Assembly (NCBI RefSeq): GCF_000422345.1
Contig: NZ_AULP01000006.1
Location: forward strand, 141,220-205,219
Direction of reading: 5' to 3'
DNA length: 64,000 nucleotides
DNA from: Neomelitea salexigens DSM 19753
GTDB lineage: Bacteria > Pseudomonadota > Gammaproteobacteria > Pseudomonadales > Spongiibacteraceae
Shown here one piece after another: positions 53,792-63,009 of this stretch (its first letter is position 1; every line of letters starts with the position of its first letter). The translations under genes were made by a program, and so were the position numbers. A model generated the notes under the pieces. The model was not told where the DNA came from, did not search any database, and worked only from the letters and a program-made list of their open reading frames with translations.

Positions 53792-54463
53792 GTGACAAAG
53801 AAAGCAATTGTATTGGTATCAGGCGGTCTCGACAGTGCAACTGTGCTCGCTCAGGCCCGCGCCGATGGTTATGAATGCTATGCCCTGGCCTTTGACTACG
53901 GCCAGCGCCACCGCGCCGAATTGATTGCCGCCCGCCGCGTTGCCGATGCGCACGGCGCGAAAGAATTTAAGATTATCAAACTGGACCTGAGCAGCATTGG
54001 CGGCTCGGCGCTGACCGACGCCAGCATCGACGTACCCGATGCCGGTGGCGAAGGCATACCCATCACTTATGTGCCGGCGCGCAACACCGTGTTTTTATCC
54101 ATCGCGTTGGGCTGGGCCGAGGTAATCGGCGCCAACAGCATCCACATTGGCGTGAATGCGGTGGACTATTCCGGCTACCCCGATTGTCGCCCTGCCTTTA
54201 TCGACGCCTTCGAACACTTGGCGAATGTCGCCACAAAAGTGGGGGTAGAGGGGCAGGCCATGCATATCGCCACGCCGCTTATCGACCTCAGCAAGGCGCA
54301 GATCATTGGTTTGGGCACTGACCTGGGTGTGGATTACAGCCTCACCGTATCCTGTTATCAGGCCGATGATGAAGGCTATGCCTGCGGTCGTTGCGACAGT
54401 TGTCACCTGCGTCGACAAGGCTTTATCGAGGCCGGTGTCAGCGATCCGACGCGCTATCGTTAA
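53792..54463 (+). CDS. queC: 7-cyano-7-deazaguanine synthase
   Basis: A 223-residue enzyme converting 7-carboxy-7-deazaguanine to preQ0 with ATP and ammonia. The PP-loop is [25 protein letters not shown] follows, and four cysteines ([16 protein letters not shown]) bind zinc. The start codon is GTG. With queE it supplies the queuosine pathway. Confidence 0.95.
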   Translation: MTKKAIVLVSGGLDSATVLAQARADGYECYALAFDYGQRHRAELIAARRVADAHGAKEFKIIKLDLSSIGGSALTDASIDVPDAGGEGIPITYVPARNTVFLSIALGWAEVIGANSIHIGVNAVDYSGYPDCRPAFIDAFEHLANVATKVGVEGQAMHIATPLIDLSKAQIIGLGTDLGVDYSLTVSCYQADDEGYACGRCDSCHLRRQGFIEAGVSDPTRYR

Positions 54464-54499
54464 TCGGGTAAAAAAAACAATTTTTTTATGCTTATGCTG

Positions 54500-54527
54500 T
54501 TGTTTTTGATCTCAAAATCCGTATTAT
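54500..54527 (+). promoter_or_regulatory. Promoter of tRNA-Lys
   Basis: TTGTTT at 54500-54505 and TATTAT at 54522-54527 are 16 bases apart, 14 bases before the mature tRNA. The GC-rich stretch (GCGCC) after the -10 resembles the discriminators of growth-rate-controlled promoters. Confidence 0.6.
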
Positions 54528-54541
54528 AAGCGCCTCTTTCG

Positions 54542-54616
54542 GGGCCGTTAGCTCAGTGGTAGAGCAGTTGGCTTTTAACCAATTGGTCGATGGTTCGAAT
54601 CCATCACGGCCCACCA
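54542..54616 (+). tRNA. tRNA-Lys (UUU anticodon)
   Basis: A complete 75-base cloverleaf with encoded CCA: acceptor GGGCCGT/ACGGCCC, D arm GCTC..GAGC, anticodon arm GTTGG-CTTTTAA-CCAAT, and T arm GATGG-TTCGAAT-CCATC. The anticodon is TTT, so it reads Lys AAA/AAG. It lies right after queC, as in Pseudomonas, with its own promoter and terminator. Confidence 0.95.
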
Positions 54617-54631
54617 TCAAATTCCGAAGAA

Positions 54632-54659
54632 AGCACTGCATTTGCAGTGCTTTTTTTTT
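54632..54659 (+). terminator. Rho-independent terminator after tRNA-Lys
   Basis: AGCACTGCA and TGCAGTGCT form a 9-base stem with a 2-base loop (the palindrome is nearly gapless) followed by a run of nine T. Confidence 0.92.
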
Positions 54660-54733
54660 GCCGCCCACTTTTCCGACACGAATTTCGCCAAGTGCGTATT
54701 TATTGACGAATAAAACGTCGATGTTGCTGCGCG

Positions 54734-54808
54734 GTCTCGGTATTCTTGGCGCGTTGCGCAACGAGACATGGAGTTATTGCGTAAGCGTACGACCCGCCCG
54801 AGGGCGGG
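54734..54808. other. Dyad-rich region before the acyltransferase gene
   Basis: GTCTCG (54734) pairs with CGAGAC (54762), a perfect 12-base palindrome CGTTGCGCAACG lies at 54752-54763, and CCCGCCC-GA-GGGCGGG follows at 54793-54808. They lie between the tRNA terminator and the acyltransferase ATG and probably include promoter or operator elements. No T-run follows, so they are not simple terminators. Confidence 0.35.
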
Positions 54809-54843
54809 GCGAACTACAACCGAAAAAGGCATGACATAGCGTT

Positions 54844-55719
54844 ATGAGTATCAACGACAAGGATTATGTGCCCTACGAGGGCGAAGATATGCAGCGCTAC
54901 ATCGAGCGCGTAGTGGCGGTTGAACCGCCCACCCACCCCGCGCGGGACTGGGTATATAAACTGCTCAAATACCTGTTTTCCCCGACGTTTCTCGATGCCG
55001 ACAAACTGCCGGACAAACCCTGCCTGTTTGTCGCTAACCATTCCATTTACGCGGTCGATGGCCCGATTCTCGGCCTGCCGATGCTGGCAGAACATGGCCG
55101 CTTTTTGCGTGCCTTAAGCGATAAATGGATGTGGAACAGCGTCAATGAGCAGTTCTTGCTGAATCAGGGCGCGGTCATCGGCCACCCAGAGGTGTGCAGT
55201 GCGCTGATGGAAGGAGGCCAGGATATTCTGGTATTTCCCGGCGGCGCCCACGAGGCCACCAAACCCGCTGACCAAAAATACACCCTGCAGTGGAAAGAGC
55301 GTACCGGCTTTGTGCGCATGGCCGCTAAGCATGGCTACACCATTATTCCCACGGCGGTAGTGGGCCCGGAGGAGTTTTATCGCCACTTAATGGAAGGTCG
55401 CGACCTGCCAAACTCGCTGTTGGGTAAATTGCTCACCCGATTTGGCTTGTTAAACGAAAACTCCCGCACCGATCTGATGGGGCCGATTCCGGTTGGCTTG
55501 TTCGGTACGCTGTTGCCCAAGCCCCAGCGCTGTTTTATTCAGTTTGGTGACCCCGTTGACCTCAGCGAATACAAAGGCAAAGTGCCCAGCAAAGCGCAGC
55601 AAATGGCGATTCGCAGCGATGTTGCTGAAACGATTGAAGGCATGATCTCCTCGCTGTTTCTCAAGCGCGCGCAGCAGCGCTTCAAAGATAAATTCTGGCG
55701 GCGAGTGCTCAGCGCTTAA
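54844..55719 (+). CDS. Lysophospholipid acyltransferase family protein (MGAT/DGAT2-like)
   Basis: A 291-residue acyltransferase. The active-site block is VANHSIYAVDGP (a His with Asp six residues later, as in the MGAT-like branch, not the usual Hx4D), with LVFPGGAHEATKP as the glycerol-phosphate/acceptor motif. It would move an acyl chain to a glycerolipid or alcohol at the inner membrane. Given the wax ester genes elsewhere in the window, a role in neutral lipid making is possible. A terminator follows 10 bases after the stop. Confidence 0.85.
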   Translation: MSINDKDYVPYEGEDMQRYIERVVAVEPPTHPARDWVYKLLKYLFSPTFLDADKLPDKPCLFVANHSIYAVDGPILGLPMLAEHGRFLRALSDKWMWNSVNEQFLLNQGAVIGHPEVCSALMEGGQDILVFPGGAHEATKPADQKYTLQWKERTGFVRMAAKHGYTIIPTAVVGPEEFYRHLMEGRDLPNSLLGKLLTRFGLLNENSRTDLMGPIPVGLFGTLLPKPQRCFIQFGDPVDLSEYKGKVPSKAQQMAIRSDVAETIEGMISSLFLKRAQQRFKDKFWRRVLSA

Positions 55720-55728
55720 TACAAAATA

Positions 55729-55754
55729 TGCCGGCTAAGCCCGGCATTTTTTTT
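55729..55754 (+). terminator. Rho-independent terminator after the acyltransferase gene
   Basis: TGCCGG and CCGGCA arms flank CTAAGC-type loop sequence and are followed by TTTTTTTTG. Confidence 0.9.
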
Positions 55755-56040
55755 GTTTGCCGATTTCTAGGTAACAAATATGCTCTATAGTGTCTTTGGC
55801 GGTGTGGGACACTGCGTGGCATTGGCAGACAATCCACAGCCCGGGTTTTGGGTCAGTATTGATCAACATAATCATAATAATGCTGGCGAGGCGCTAGGCT
55901 TGTCTCGCTGTGTAGCGGCTCGCTTTAGCATGGATACTCAGGCACAGCTCCCGCTCGCAACGAATCAATAACAATAATAAACAAGATAAGAATCCGCCCG
56001 GCAATTATCGGCCGGTGCGCTCTCAACGCGGAGAATCATC
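55755..56040. other. Intergenic region without visible gene
   Basis: Between the acyltransferase terminator and the CocE-type hydrolase start, this stretch has AT-rich patches (for example CAACATAATCATAATAATGC near 55863), likely promoter DNA. A 63-codon frame inside it (55780-55971) has no family signature or ribosome site and is not called. Confidence 0.5.
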
Positions 56041-57930
56041 ATGATGGGCTTGCGTGACCAAGTAGTGGCCGGGCTATTGATCTGTTTCGGTGCAATGTTA
56101 ACGGCTTGCGGCGGCTCTTCAAACAGCGGCCAAACCACCACGGCCAATGACACCGGTTCGGCAGAAACACGAGCGTGGCAGCCCTACGAGCGTCCGCAGG
56201 AATTCAGCGCGATGGTGACCTTACCCCGCGAATTTATCGAAATGCGCGACGGCGTTCGCCTGTCCGCCCATATCACCTTACCGGCCGACGAGGCGGGGAA
56301 TCCCGTCGAGACACCGCTGCCGGTGATTCTCACGCAGACCGGATACAACAGCAGTACCGGTGGCGTAACGGCTGCCAACCCCTATTTTGTTCAACGCGGC
56401 TACGCGCAGGTTTATGTCGACGTGCGTGGCACGGGAAATTCTGAAGGCGTGTGGGAAGCCTGGGGGCCGGTCGAGCAGGCCGACTACCTGGAAGTGATGG
56501 ACTGGGTGGCCAGCCAACCGTGGTCAGACGGCAACGTGGGTACCTGGGGGCCATCGTTTATGGCCATCACGCAATTGCTTACCGCGCAGCACAATCACCC
56601 GGCACACAAAGCGCTGTTTGCAATCGTGCCGCCGGGGGATGTCTATCGCGATATCACCTTTGCCGGTGGTCAGATCAACGGTGCCTTTGTGCCTGCATGG
56701 TTAGGCCTGGTAACTGGTTTGTCGTTAATTCCCGCGCAGGAAAGTTTCCAGGACCCCGAGCAACTACTCAGCGTGTTTGCCGAACACACCGCCAACGCGG
56801 TGACGGAATTTCAGGCAACAACCTTGATCGGTGGCCTTACCGGCAATGATGAAACCGCTTACGACAGCGAATTCTGGCGCGTGCGCTCGCCCCTGACTCA
56901 TATCGACAAAGTAAAAGTGCCCACCTTCGTGGTCGGCGGCTTGCGTGATATTTTTCAGCGCAGCGAACCAATGGCCTACGAGGGACTCAAGGACAACACC
57001 AATGCCAAACTGCTTATTGGCCCCTGGGACCATTTGCAGGGTTCCCAGTTAGAGGGGCTGCCGGTCGACGGCATTCCCCACGGCGACGATATTGCGTTGG
57101 CCTGGTTCGACCACTACCTGAAGGGCATGAATAATGGGGCAGAAAATATGCCCGCCGTCACCCAATATCTCTATGGCGAAGAGCGCTATGTAACGCTGCC
57201 AGACTGGCCACACCCACAGTTGCAAAGTGAGCGCTGGTATTTGCGTGGCGATGGCAGCTTAAGCCAGCAGGGTGCTGCCGCCGATGAGGGGAGCAAGGTT
57301 GTCTTGCAACAACCCTTCGCCGGTATTTGCTCAGATAGCACTGCCCAGTGGTCGGCGGGCATCCTCGGTTTGCTTCCTTCTCCCTGCTACGACGACAACC
57401 GAATAAATGAAACGCTGGAAGTCACCTACACCAGTGCGCCGATGGAGGAGGACTATTTTATTAACGGCCCCATTCAGGCCGATTTGTGGATCTCTACCAC
57501 GGCGCTGGATGCCGGCGTGGTGGTGAGGGTGAGCGATGTCTCCCCCGACGGCGTATCCCGGCCGCTGACCAGTGGCTTGCTTACCGCGTCGGCGCGGGCG
57601 GTGGACCCTAACCAGTCGCGCTATGTTGCCGGCAATATGATTCAGCCCTGGCACCTATATACCGCCGACAGCCGTCAGCCCCTGGCAATAAACGAGGTGG
57701 TGGCCATCAACGTGGAGATATTTTCAACCAGCGCTGTGATTAAACGGGGGCACGCACTGCGCATCTCGGTGGGTGCCAGTGATTTCCCGCGCGGCATCCC
57801 GCCAGTGCTAGACCTTGTCGATCAGCTGGCGGGGGTGATGACGGTATACAGCGACGCCGACCGGCCTTCAAGTGTGGTGCTGCCGGTTATCCCTATCGAG
57901 GCCTTGCCTCCCGTCGCCAGTGGTGAATAG
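56041..57930 (+). CDS. CocE/NonD family hydrolase, lipoprotein
   Basis: A 629-residue alpha/beta hydrolase of the X-Pro dipeptidyl-peptidase/cocaine esterase group. A signal with lipobox MLTAC puts the lipidated Cys at residue 23, so it is probably fixed to the outer membrane. The nucleophile Ser is in GTWGPSFMAIT (residue 172), the acid Asp in VGGLRDIFQ, and the His in GPWDHLQG; a C-terminal jelly-roll domain follows (about residues 440-615). It could cut ester or amide bonds of an outside substrate that the two TonB receptors downstream then import. Confidence 0.88.
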   Translation: MMGLRDQVVAGLLICFGAMLTACGGSSNSGQTTTANDTGSAETRAWQPYERPQEFSAMVTLPREFIEMRDGVRLSAHITLPADEAGNPVETPLPVILTQTGYNSSTGGVTAANPYFVQRGYAQVYVDVRGTGNSEGVWEAWGPVEQADYLEVMDWVASQPWSDGNVGTWGPSFMAITQLLTAQHNHPAHKALFAIVPPGDVYRDITFAGGQINGAFVPAWLGLVTGLSLIPAQESFQDPEQLLSVFAEHTANAVTEFQATTLIGGLTGNDETAYDSEFWRVRSPLTHIDKVKVPTFVVGGLRDIFQRSEPMAYEGLKDNTNAKLLIGPWDHLQGSQLEGLPVDGIPHGDDIALAWFDHYLKGMNNGAENMPAVTQYLYGEERYVTLPDWPHPQLQSERWYLRGDGSLSQQGAAADEGSKVVLQQPFAGICSDSTAQWSAGILGLLPSPCYDDNRINETLEVTYTSAPMEEDYFINGPIQADLWISTTALDAGVVVRVSDVSPDGVSRPLTSGLLTASARAVDPNQSRYVAGNMIQPWHLYTADSRQPLAINEVVAINVEIFSTSAVIKRGHALRISVGASDFPRGIPPVLDLVDQLAGVMTVYSDADRPSSVVLPVIPIEALPPVASGE

Positions 57931-58043
57931 GCGGTGACTGGCTAATAAACAACTGACAAATAAAAACTCGTAACGTGATTAAAGGCCTTACTCATTAAGG
58001 CCGCTGATCCTCCATACCAAAATAATACAAACAAGGAGTGACT

Positions 58044-60416
58044 ATGGGAGTTCGCAAATGCTGTATCGGCGCGCTGGCGCTGGCCGCATTACCTGCTGCG
58101 GCGCTGGCCGAGGAGGGCAAGTCCAGGCCGCAGCTGGAAGAGGTGATGGTCACCGCCCAGAAGCAGCAGCAAAGCTTGCAAGATGTGCCGATAGCCGTGG
58201 CCGCCGTCGATGGCGCTAAAATTCGCGATGCCGGTATTCAGCGCATTGAAGAACTCACCGCCTATGTGCCCAATTTTAAAATGGCGGTCACCGGGCAGGG
58301 CAATGCGGTGTATATTCGCGGCGTGGGCTCGGGTGACAATCGCGGCTTTGAGCAATCGGTGGGCATGTTTATCGACGGCATCTACGCCGGGCGCGGTCAG
58401 CAGTTCCAGTCGCCGTTCCTCGATATTGCCTTAGTGGAAGTACTAAAAGGACCGCAGGGCACCTTGTTTGGCAAAAACACCATCGCCGGGGCGGTCAATA
58501 TCAGCACCGCCAAACCCAGTGATACCTTCTCCGGCGAATTCAGCGCCCAGCACAACCCGGAAATTGGCGCAGAAGAAGTGACCGCCACCGTTAATGTGCC
58601 GCTGGGCGATGCCTTTGCCGTGCGGGCAGCGTATAAGCGTTTAACCGAAGACGGCTACGTGAATAATTTTATTCTCGACCAGGATGAAACCGAGCGCGCC
58701 GAAGATGTGCTGCGCCTGGGTCTGCGCTGGCGCGCCAGCGATGATCTCGACATCAACCTCAAGCTGGAGCAGTCGGATTTTGGCCAAGTGGGCACCACCC
58801 ACCAGTTGGTGGATAACACCGGCACCTTTTCGCTGTACCAGTCGAATTTCGGCTTGCCCGTCACGCCGCCTGTGTCACTGCCCGTGCCGCTTTACTCGGT
58901 AAATCTTGAAGACGAAATTGACCCCCGCGAAGACGGCCGCCTGGACCGCCGCAAGTCAGACCGTCAGTTCGACTGGCAACCGGCAGTCACCCAAAATAAC
59001 AGCGAATCCGCCGTATTCACGGTGGAATACGCCCTGAGTGAAACCCTCACGCTTACCAGCGTTAGCGGCTATTCCCAGTTCGATTTTCGATTTAACCTCG
59101 ACGCTGACTTCACCGACCTGCAGTTCATCGGCACCGAAAACACCGAAGACTTCAGCCAGCTCAGCCAGGAGTTTCGATTGGCGGGGAATATCGGTGACAA
59201 CATCGACTTTATCGGCGGTGTGTACGCCCACAAGCAGCAGCTTACCAGCACGCTTTGGCTAAACCTGGACTTCCAGGCACTGGGGGTGCCCAGTTCCATC
59301 TCGCTGCCGGGCACCACCATTTCCCTACCCAGCCAACTCGCTACGTTTACCGAATACCAGCAAGATACCGACAGCGTGGCGGTATTTGGTCAGGCCACCT
59401 GGGCGATTACCGAGTCGCTCAGTGCCACCTTGGGTTTGCGCTGGGGGCAGGATGAGAAGCAGGCCCACAAGTATTTGGATATTGCCGAGTTCCGCAGCAA
59501 GGAGCGCACCCCGAATCCCGTGTATGCGGTGTTGGCTGGCGCGCTCAATAACTCGGAAAATCACGACATTAAAAACGCTCGCAAAGTCGACAATGTTTCA
59601 CCGGCCTTCAATCTGCAGTGGTATGCCAATGAAGATGTCATGAGCTATTTCCGCTACGCCAAAGGCTTCAAAGATGGCGGCTTTAACGCCAACGACACCA
59701 CCGCCAGTCAGGACGCCTTTGCCTACGAGGACGAAGAGGCCGACACCTACGAGCTGGGCATTAAAACCACCTTGCTCGATGGCGCTATGACCGTGAACGC
59801 GGCGCTGTTTTATACAGAGTTTATGGAGCGCCAGGTCAGTAACTTTACGCTGACCGGTTATGTGGTGGGCAATGCCGCCGAGTCTATTACTCAGGGCTTT
59901 GAAGCGGATATGCGCTGGGCGCTTACCGAGCGGCTGCTTGTTGGCGCCTCTGTGGCATGGCTGGACTCGTATTTCACGGCCTTTCCCGATGGCCCCTGTA
60001 CCGCTGAGCAAACCCGCACGGCGTCGGAGCAGGGCAATAAAGATTGCCGTCAGGATCTCAGCGGCCAGGGCACCGATTACGCGCCGGAATACACCGGCAG
60101 CCTTACCAGTCAGTATCTGCAACCGATTGGCGACAGCATGGAACTGCGCCTGCAGGTGGATGTGAATTTCAGCGATGAATTCTTCTACACCCAGGACCGC
60201 GACGCCGCCGATATGCAGGAGGCCTATTACAAAATAAACAGCCGTCTGTCTTTGGCGCACTTCAATCAGGGTTGGGAGCTGGCCTTAGTCGGCAAAAACC
60301 TCACCAACGAAATGACCCGACCCGCGGGCAACGATGTACCGCTGTTTGTTGGCGCCCATTTTGCCGCCACCGACCCCCCGCGCAGCCTGGCCCTGGAAGG
60401 CGTTGTGCGCTTCTAA
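58044..60416 (+). CDS. TonB-dependent receptor (copy 1)
   Basis: An outer membrane receptor of about 790 residues. After the signal peptide (cleavage near ALAE) comes the TonB box/plug region: EEVMVTAQKQQQSLQDVPIA, ELTAYVPNFKM, IRGVGSGDNRGFEQSVGMF and LKGPQGTLFGKNTIAGAVNI. The barrel ends with Phe (GVVRF). It belongs to the large OAR/sphingomonad-type group, in which substrates are seldom known. The ATG at 58044 has AAGGAG before it. The next gene is a close paralogue; the CocE-type lipoprotein lies upstream on the same strand. Confidence 0.9.
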   Translation: MGVRKCCIGALALAALPAAALAEEGKSRPQLEEVMVTAQKQQQSLQDVPIAVAAVDGAKIRDAGIQRIEELTAYVPNFKMAVTGQGNAVYIRGVGSGDNRGFEQSVGMFIDGIYAGRGQQFQSPFLDIALVEVLKGPQGTLFGKNTIAGAVNISTAKPSDTFSGEFSAQHNPEIGAEEVTATVNVPLGDAFAVRAAYKRLTEDGYVNNFILDQDETERAEDVLRLGLRWRASDDLDINLKLEQSDFGQVGTTHQLVDNTGTFSLYQSNFGLPVTPPVSLPVPLYSVNLEDEIDPREDGRLDRRKSDRQFDWQPAVTQNNSESAVFTVEYALSETLTLTSVSGYSQFDFRFNLDADFTDLQFIGTENTEDFSQLSQEFRLAGNIGDNIDFIGGVYAHKQQLTSTLWLNLDFQALGVPSSISLPGTTISLPSQLATFTEYQQDTDSVAVFGQATWAITESLSATLGLRWGQDEKQAHKYLDIAEFRSKERTPNPVYAVLAGALNNSENHDIKNARKVDNVSPAFNLQWYANEDVMSYFRYAKGFKDGGFNANDTTASQDAFAYEDEEADTYELGIKTTLLDGAMTVNAALFYTEFMERQVSNFTLTGYVVGNAAESITQGFEADMRWALTERLLVGASVAWLDSYFTAFPDGPCTAEQTRTASEQGNKDCRQDLSGQGTDYAPEYTGSLTSQYLQPIGDSMELRLQVDVNFSDEFFYTQDRDAADMQEAYYKINSRLSLAHFNQGWELALVGKNLTNEMTRPAGNDVPLFVGAHFAATDPPRSLALEGVVRF

Positions 60417-60498
60417 CGGTTAGATATTGCCCCAGCGCTCCGGCTGTGGGGCGCTACGCAATTCCGGTGGGGTTTTATTGATACCGCCAGCTAATAAC

Positions 60499-60523
60499 GG
60501 ATGTGTCGCGCCGCGACACATCC
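60499..60523 (+). promoter_or_regulatory. Perfect 25-bp palindrome, probable operator
   Basis: GGATGTGTCGCG, one central C, and CGCGACACATCC are exact inverse copies (12-base arms). It lies in the gap between the two receptor genes, 73 bases before the second ATG, with no T-run after it. Almost no loop plus this place suggests a binding site for a dimeric regulator rather than a terminator. Confidence 0.6.
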
Positions 60524-60596
60524 GGCACCGTTGAACAATCTTCCTTGTGCCTGTTTGCGTCACTATGCTGGCGAATAACACTAATAAGGAATTGCT

Positions 60597-62960
60597 ATGG
60601 TAAACCCCAGACGATGGTGCACTACCGCGTTGGCCTTGGCCGTGCTGCCAGCCGCCGGGTTCGCGGCTGATGGTAAACCTCGCGCCCAGCTCGAAGAAGT
60701 GATTGTCACCGCTCAGAAACAACAGCAGAGCCTTCAAGATGTTCCCATTGCCGTTGCGGCGGTAGATGGCGCCAAAATTCGCGATGCTGGCTTGCAGCGT
60801 ATCGAAGAGCTCACCGCCTACGTACCCAATTTTAAAATGGCCGTTACCGGTCAGGGTAACGCCATCTATATTCGCGGGGTTGGCTCGGGTGACAACCGCG
60901 GCTTTGAACAATCGGTAGGCATGTTTATCGACGGTATCTACGCCGGTCGCGGCCAGCAGTTCCAAGCGCCTTTCCTGGACATTGCACTGGTTGAAGTGCT
61001 CAAAGGCCCGCAGGGCACCCTGTTTGGTAAGAACACCATCGCCGGTGCGGTGAACATCAGCACCAGCCGCCCCAACGACGAGTTAGGCGGTGAAATTGCC
61101 TACCAATACAACCCCGAGATCGGCGCGCGGGAAGTGACCGCCATTCTGAATACGCCGCTAGGGGGCAACTTCTCGGCGCGTGCTGCCTACAAACGCCTGG
61201 AAGAAGACGGCTATGTCGACAACTTTATTCTCGACCGCGACGAAGCCCAGCGCGCCGAGGACTCGCTGCGCCTGGCACTGCGCTGGGACGCCACCGACAA
61301 GCTGGATGTAAACCTCAAGCTGGAAAAATCCGACTTCGGCATTCAGGGCACCACCTTCCAGCTCACCGACAACACCGGTACCTTTAACCTGTACCAGTCG
61401 AATATTTCACTGCCCATCAACTTGCCGGTTAACCTGCCACTGCCGCTGTTGTCCTTCAACCTGGAAGACGAAATCGACCCGCGCGAAGATGGCAAGTTTG
61501 ACCGCCGCAAGTCCGACAAACAGTTCGATTGGCAACCGGCCTTTACCCAGAACAACAGCGAAGCCGCTGTGTTTACGCTGGAGTATGCACTCACTGACAC
61601 CGTGACCTTAACCAGCATCACCGGCTACTCTCACTTCGATTTCTTCTTTAATTTGGACGCCGACTTTACTGACCTGGAATTTATCGGCACCGAAAACACC
61701 GAAGACTTCACCCAAATCAGTCAGGAATTTCGCATCGCGGGTACGGTGGGTGAGCGCATCGATTACATCGGCGGTATCTACGCTCATACCCAAGACCTGA
61801 CCAGCACCCTGTGGCTGAACCTGGACTTCGACGCCGTGGGGATTCCCAGCTCGCTATTGGGCCTATCGCTGCCCACCCAGTTAGCAACCTTTACCGAGTT
61901 TGAACAAACCACCGACAGCCTGGCGGTATTTGGGCAGGCCACTTGGAATATCACCGACACGCTAAGCGCCACACTGGGCCTGCGCTGGGGTGAAGACCAA
62001 AAAGAAGCTACCAAGTATTTAGATATCGGAGAGTTCCGTTCAAAAGAGCGCACAATTAATCCACTTTACGCGGTGATCGCAGGCGCATTGAACAACTCCG
62101 AAAACCACGATATCGAAAACGAGCGCAGTGTAGAAAACGTCTCACCGGCCTTTAACCTGCAGTGGTACGCCACTGAAGATGTGATGAGCTACTTCCGCTA
62201 CGCTAAAGGCTTTAAAGACGGCGGCTTTAACGCCAGCGACACTACCTCCAGTCAGGACGCCTTCACCTATGAAGACGAAGAAGCCGACACCTTCGAGCTA
62301 GGGGTAAAAACCACCTTGTTTGACGGTGCCGCTACCTTCAACGCCGCGGCGTTCTACACCGAGTTTGCCAATCGCCAGGTGAGTAACTTCACCCTGACAG
62401 GCTACGTGGTGGGCAACGCTGCGGAGTCGATCACCCAAGGCGTAGAGGCGGACTTCCGCATGGCCCTGAGCGAACGACTGACCATTGGCGCGTCGGCAGC
62501 GTGGCTGGACTCCTACTTCACCTCATTTGAAGATGGCCCCTGTGCCGCCGTGCAAACCGATGCCGCCTTCCGCGCTGGTAACCCCGACTGCCGCCAGGAC
62601 CTCTCTGGCCAGGGCACCGACTACGCGCCGGAAGTCACCGCAAGCCTCACCGGGCAATATGTTCGGCCCATCGGCGACAGCATGGAAATGCGCTTCCAGT
62701 TAGACCTGAACTACACCGAGGAGTACTACACCACCCAGGACCGCGACGAAGCCGACAAGCAAGACGCCTTCTATAAAATCAACAGCCGCCTGTCGTTGAT
62801 GAGCTTCGCCCAGGGCTGGGAGCTGGCCCTGCTGGGGAAAAACCTCACTAACGAAATCACCACCTCACACGGCAACGACGTTCCGCTGTTTGTAGGCGCT
62901 CACTTTGCCTCTACCGATGCGCCGCGCAGCGTCGCCGTGGAAGGGGTGCTGCGCTTCTAA
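60597..62960 (+). CDS. TonB-dependent receptor (copy 2)
   Basis: A 787-residue paralogue of the receptor just upstream. Plug sequences are almost identical (the DVPIAVAAVDGAKIRDAG and GVGSGDNRGFEQSVGMFIDG stretches), and many barrel strands are shared (RYAKGFKDGGFNA, NFTLTGYVVGNAAESITQG); differences cluster in likely outer loops. Synonymous sites differ widely, so the duplication is old and the proteins are under selection to stay alike. It has its own ribosome site (AAGGA) and a palindromic element before it, so it can be regulated separately. A strong terminator follows. Confidence 0.9.
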   Translation: MVNPRRWCTTALALAVLPAAGFAADGKPRAQLEEVIVTAQKQQQSLQDVPIAVAAVDGAKIRDAGLQRIEELTAYVPNFKMAVTGQGNAIYIRGVGSGDNRGFEQSVGMFIDGIYAGRGQQFQAPFLDIALVEVLKGPQGTLFGKNTIAGAVNISTSRPNDELGGEIAYQYNPEIGAREVTAILNTPLGGNFSARAAYKRLEEDGYVDNFILDRDEAQRAEDSLRLALRWDATDKLDVNLKLEKSDFGIQGTTFQLTDNTGTFNLYQSNISLPINLPVNLPLPLLSFNLEDEIDPREDGKFDRRKSDKQFDWQPAFTQNNSEAAVFTLEYALTDTVTLTSITGYSHFDFFFNLDADFTDLEFIGTENTEDFTQISQEFRIAGTVGERIDYIGGIYAHTQDLTSTLWLNLDFDAVGIPSSLLGLSLPTQLATFTEFEQTTDSLAVFGQATWNITDTLSATLGLRWGEDQKEATKYLDIGEFRSKERTINPLYAVIAGALNNSENHDIENERSVENVSPAFNLQWYATEDVMSYFRYAKGFKDGGFNASDTTSSQDAFTYEDEEADTFELGVKTTLFDGAATFNAAAFYTEFANRQVSNFTLTGYVVGNAAESITQGVEADFRMALSERLTIGASAAWLDSYFTSFEDGPCAAVQTDAAFRAGNPDCRQDLSGQGTDYAPEVTASLTGQYVRPIGDSMEMRFQLDLNYTEEYYTTQDRDEADKQDAFYKINSRLSLMSFAQGWELALLGKNLTNEITTSHGNDVPLFVGAHFASTDAPRSVAVEGVLRF

Positions 62961-62985
62961 ACCCCCCGCGTGTAAACCACCTAAC

Positions 62986-63009
62986 AGGCCCTCATTCGAG
63001 GGCCTTTTT
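62986..63009 (+). terminator. Rho-independent terminator after receptor copy 2
   Basis: AGGCCCTC and GAGGGCCT form an 8-base stem with a 4-base loop, followed by a T-run, 26 bases after the receptor stop. Confidence 0.9.

Noticed and set aside
55780..55971. 63-codon frame before the CocE-type gene
   Set aside because: No ribosome site, no family pattern, and it lies in a likely promoter region.
57984..58002. GGCCTTA-CTCAT-TAAGGCC hairpin before receptor copy 1
   Set aside because: It could end the CocE transcript or be an operator, but lacks a T-run and is short; not enough to call.
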